This document shows, piece by piece, positions 15,817 through 17,749 of a DNA stretch of 17,749 nt (its first letter is position 1; each line of letters begins with the position of its first letter). The notes under the pieces are model-generated. The model made no database searches. It was given only the letters and a program-made list of their open reading frames with translations, and was not told where the DNA came from. Position numbers and translations under genes: made by a program. The DNA is taken from NCBI GenBank assembly GCA_902782785.1, contig CACZOH010000162.1, forward strand, positions 1 to 17,749, read 5' to 3'. Origin of the DNA: an uncultured Ruminococcus sp. GTDB lineage: Bacteria > Bacillota > Clostridia > Oscillospirales > CAG-272.

Positions 15817-16185
15817 TCAACCGGTTACTGTATATCCGGCTTTGCAAAGCTCTTCAAGCGCACGCTCAAAGTTTTCTTCCTTAACAAGGATATAATCCGT
15901 GTTATAAGTGGATACGGCGAATATGCCGATACCGGCGTCCGCGAGAACGGACGATAGCCTTGACAGGATGCCGACAAGGGAAAAATCAAGCGTCCCCGAA
16001 ACGTAAAAGCCCCTCCAGCCGTCCTCACGCGCCGCGGTGTCGGCCGGCGCATCTTCCGTTTTGCAGACGAGAGAGATCTCGTCATCCGTTTTTCCGATAA
16101 AATAAAAGCCGCGGCTCAGATCCGCACACCCGACGTTTCCGAGCCTGCAAACGCTTAATTCATACGGCAGTTTCTTCAATTCCAT
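15817..16185 (-). CDS. ACT-domain protein of the CASTOR/COG3603 type (122 aa)
   Basis: The opening ELKKLPYELSVCRL, the central GWRGFYVSGTLDFSLVGIL and the ending IGIFAVSTYNTDYILVKEE match my knowledge of the COG3603 family of small ACT-domain proteins (CASTOR-like ACT fold). These commonly bind small ligands such as amino acids, but no ligand is assigned here. The length is close to the family norm. The start is at 16185 (reverse strand), preceded by a GGGGCG stretch about 7 bases away. A good sigma-A promoter lies upstream at 16277-16305. The gene is divergent from the DNA-repair gene that follows and convergent with the phosphatase operon. It appears to be a stand-alone gene. Confidence 0.9.
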   Translation of the reverse strand: MELKKLPYELSVCRLGNVGCADLSRGFYFIGKTDDEISLVCKTEDAPADTAAREDGWRGFYVSGTLDFSLVGILSRLSSVLADAGIGIFAVSTYNTDYILVKEENFERALEELCKAGYTVTG

Positions 16186-16276
16186 AATTACGCCCCATAA
16201 AAAAATCGCTGCGGTTTGTATTCTTGTTTCTTCAACAGCGCGATAAACTCAATAAAATCCCGTTTATTTCTGACTA

Positions 16277-16305
16277 AGTTTATCATATAAAAGCAAAATT
16301 GTCAA
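16277..16305 (-). promoter_or_regulatory. Sigma-A promoter for the ACT-domain gene
   Basis: On the minus strand there is a perfect -35 TTGACA (16305-16300), a 17-base spacer ending TGA, and a -10 TAAACT (16282-16277, 4 of 6 consensus) with an extended TGn. Transcription would start near 16270, leaving a leader of about 85 bases before the ACT start codon. Confidence 0.75.
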
Positions 16306-16340
16306 GTTAAAGGGGCAATTTTGATGATTTTTCGATATTG

Positions 16341-16405
16341 ACCGCCACGGCTTTTTTAAAACCGGTTTTCGATGGCGTGCCGTATATGATCTCGGGCGGT
16401 TTTTT
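16341..16405 (+). terminator. Interrupted hairpin with T run (possible terminator or leader structure)
   Basis: ACCGCC (16341-16346) can pair with GGCGGT (16395-16400), and ACGGC (16347-16351) with GCCGT (about 16379-16383), leaving an unpaired bulge. T residues at 16400-16405 follow. The hairpin lies upstream of the alkyltransferase promoter, so it could insulate that promoter from upstream transcription. The structure is imperfect. Confidence 0.35.
16358..16369. repeat. 12-bp perfect palindrome AAAACCGGTTTT
   Basis: A self-complementary dodecamer sits between the two divergent promoters, inside the loop of the larger hairpin. It is a candidate regulator-binding site; no regulator is identified. 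Confidence 0.4.
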
Positions 16406-16408
16406 ATC

Positions 16409-16437
16409 TTGACATATCATATATGATCCTGTATAAT
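16409..16437 (+). promoter_or_regulatory. Consensus sigma-A promoter for the alkyltransferase gene
   Basis: A perfect -35 TTGACA (16409-16414), a spacer of exactly 17 bases, and a perfect -10 TATAAT (16432-16437). The spacer contains the palindrome ATCATATATGAT (16416-16427), placed where a bound repressor would block RNA polymerase. Transcription would start near 16444, giving a leader of about 40 bases. Confidence 0.9.
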
Positions 16438-16482
16438 AGATTTTAAGAGTATTCTGAATGTGAATTTGAAGGATCTGATAAA

Positions 16483-16968
16483 ATGAAAAGTAATAAAGCG
16501 ATACTATATAATTCTCCGCTTGGCGGTCTGACGCTTCAAAGCGACGGGAAGTATCTTACCGGGCTGAGCTTCGGAAATTCGGTAAACGTTCTTGATACGT
16601 TTTGCGCCGATATCCCGGCTTTTGAGCAAACGGTCAGGTGGCTTGACGTGTATTTCGGCGGCGGTATTCCAGATTTCACGCCGCCGGTAAAACCGGACGT
16701 GACGCCGTTCTGCAAAGAGGTATGTGAAATACTTCTGACGATACCGTACGGTCATACCGTGACGTACGGCAAAATAGCAGGGATTATCGCCGAGCGGCGC
16801 GGTATCGCGCGTATGTCCGCGCAGGCGGTCGGAGGCGCGGTACACCGAAACCCGATAGCGATAATAATCCCGTGTCACAGAGTTATCGGATCGGACGGCT
16901 CCCTCACCGGCTACGCCGCAGGACTCGATATTAAAGAAAAACTGCTCCGCATCGAAAAAATAAAGTAA
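16483..16968 (+). CDS. ogt: Methylated-DNA--[protein]-cysteine S-methyltransferase (Ogt/MGMT type, 161 aa)
   Basis: This suicide repair enzyme removes O6-alkyl groups from guanine (and O4-alkyl from thymine) in DNA by transferring them to its own cysteine. The active-site motif IPCHRVIG is intact, with acceptor Cys131. The C-terminal domain also shows IPYGHTVTYGKIA, the recognition-helix region around RMSAQAVGGAVHRNP (with the family Arg replaced by Gln114 near the helix start) and GSLTGYAAGLDIKEKLL. The N-terminal domain is the short divergent kind common in bacterial Ogt, with no Ada-type zinc domain. The length is typical. AAGGAT (16469-16474) lies 8 bases before the ATG. It has its own consensus promoter and is monocistronic, ending 7 bases from the convergent neighbour. 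The symbol ogt is a family assignment. Confidence 0.95.
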   Translation: MKSNKAILYNSPLGGLTLQSDGKYLTGLSFGNSVNVLDTFCADIPAFEQTVRWLDVYFGGGIPDFTPPVKPDVTPFCKEVCEILLTIPYGHTVTYGKIAGIIAERRGIARMSAQAVGGAVHRNPIAIIIPCHRVIGSDGSLTGYAAGLDIKEKLLRIEKIK

Positions 16969-16975
16969 CTTTGTT

Positions 16976-17749
16976 TTATTGCTTGTTTTTCTCTATTTCG
17001 GCGAGGTATGCCGGACTCGGATTTCCGCAGTTGGGGCAGAACTTGCCGGTATTATTTTTCTGCCCGCAGGTACAGGTCCAGGTATCTCCGGTCGCGGAGG
17101 GAGGATCAGCGGCAGCAGCCGCGGGGAAAGACGCAGGGCCTTGCGCGGAACCCGGAACGGATACGCCCTGCGGCTGCATCATCATGCCGAGAAAGCTTCC
17201 CGCGTTCATAAATCCGCCGAGACCCATGAAACCCCCACCCGTCTCGGTTCCTTCGTGCAGAATGCATTCGCCGGTCTCGCGGCATTCGTCCAATATCTTG
17301 CCGAGTGCATTTTCTATATTGCGGAACGTCATGCCCGCAGGACCGCAGTTGACGTGGCATCGCTCACAAGGACTGCCTCCGACGGAAGAGTCGTCAAAGG
17401 TCATGGAAAATGATGCGCTCGTGAAATTGTCGAACATCACGGGCTTCCGGATATCTTCTTTGGAAAGCCTCGCAAGATTATTTCCGCTCACGTAATCGCG
17501 CATCTTCTGAGCGATCTCCGGCTTGACGTTATATTTGAATCTTGTATTTCTTCCGCCTCCGCTGTGGCTGGACGTCAGAGTGACCGTCCCATCCTTGTTC
17601 CATTCGAGTTCGTCTCCGCTTGATGAACTGCTGCCCGCCATCATACCGTGCGAGAAGTAGTTGAGACTGAAGCTTATCAGCGGTCCGTGCTTCTCCTCCT
17701 CGAGATCTTCCACAGAAACCTGTGGATTCATCTGCTTCTCAAGTGCATC
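16976..17749 (-). CDS. Unrecognised protein with C-terminal zinc ribbon (5' end outside window)
   Basis: The frame ends at TAA (16978-16976) and is still open at the right edge. A Met at 17731 is possible, but six more codons (DALEKQ) continue upstream without a stop, so the true start probably lies outside. The visible 257 residues have an N-terminal part containing HGPLISFSLNYFSHGMM, a Ser run and an ELEWNKDGTVTLTS segment. Next come a Cys cluster CERCHVNCG, a helical stretch, a Gly/Met-rich then Ala/Pro-rich linker, and a terminal zinc ribbon (CTCGQ...CPNCG). Such ribbons often tether regulatory or membrane-associated scaffold proteins in Bacillota. No enzyme signature was seen and I do not recognise the family. 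It converges on the alkyltransferase gene with a 7-base gap. Confidence 0.85.
   Translation of the reverse strand, partial: DALEKQMNPQVSVEDLEEEKHGPLISFSLNYFSHGMMAGSSSSSGDELEWNKDGTVTLTSSHSGGGRNTRFKYNVKPEIAQKMRDYVSGNNLARLSKEDIRKPVMFDNFTSASFSMTFDDSSVGGSPCERCHVNCGPAGMTFRNIENALGKILDECRETGECILHEGTETGGGFMGLGGFMNAGSFLGMMMQPQGVSVPGSAQGPASFPAAAAADPPSATGDTWTCTCGQKNNTGKFCPNCGNPSPAYLAEIEKNKQ

Larger units (their letters stand above)
16186..16482. other. Divergent intergenic control region (297 bp, AT-rich)
   Basis: This is the region between the ACT gene (minus) and the alkyltransferase gene (plus). It holds a promoter for each direction, two perfect 12-bp palindromes (16358-16369 and 16416-16427), a repeated TATATGATC (16383-16391 and 16420-16428), and a hairpin with a T run (16341-16405). 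No open frame worth calling was seen. Confidence 0.75.

Noticed and set aside
16971..17495. Plus-strand frame of 174 codons after the alkyltransferase gene
   Set aside because: Antisense to the zinc-ribbon gene, whose CxxC motifs and codon pattern are convincing; the plus frame is Pro/Ser-rich without a family match.

Overview
The window looks like a chromosomal segment from a Bacillota (Clostridia-type) anaerobe, probably an uncultured gut or rumen lineage. The evidence is strong purine-rich ribosome binding sites, consensus sigma-A promoters, an RsbU/SpoIIE-type phosphatase with a STAS antagonist, Listeria-Bacteroides (Flg_new) surface repeats and a CASTOR-type ACT protein. Coding DNA is fairly GC-rich and intergenic DNA is AT-rich. 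No genus can be named from sequence alone.

Region 1 (1-15607, all + strand) is one tightly packed run of nine genes, with overlaps of 11, 17 and 14 bp and gaps of 3 to 67 bp, so it is very likely one operon whose promoter lies before the window. The first six genes encode large exported proteins: the C-terminal end of one surface protein (1-411), a full-length paralogue (427-2985), a smaller relative (3053-4372), a right-handed beta-helix protein with GGA[VIL] repeats (4362-5849), a 1668-residue multidomain protein (5833-10839) and a Flg_new-repeat protein (10854-12545). Five of the six end in the same three-part C-terminus: an AS[VT]F motif followed by glycines, a hydrophobic span, and a Lys/Arg tail. 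Their ectodomains are otherwise of three different types, so this is either a shared anchor or a candidate sorting signal. Four of them also share an extracellular module built around GY...RDLN, [YL]GYxxT and A[VI]TD[IL] motifs, which resembles the three-fold beta-prism (MABP-like) fold.

The last three genes of the operon are a STAS anti-sigma-factor antagonist (12549-12845), a polytopic acyltransferase-like membrane protein (12883-14010) and a membrane-bound Cache/HAMP/PP2C phosphatase (13997-15607). The STAS protein and phosphatase look like two parts of a partner-switching circuit (the phosphatase dephosphorylates the STAS serine) coupled to the surface proteins. The expected serine kinase is not in the window. 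A strong hairpin terminator at 15712-15746 closes the operon.

Region 2 (15747-17749) is ordinary housekeeping sequence: a minus-strand ACT-domain protein (15817-16185), a divergent intergenic region with two recognisable promoters and two perfect palindromes, an Ogt-type O6-alkylguanine-DNA alkyltransferase (16483-16968), and a convergent minus-strand zinc-ribbon protein of unknown function that runs off the right edge (16976-17749).

No tRNA, rRNA, CRISPR array, transposase, phage gene or LPXTG-type sortase substrate was seen.
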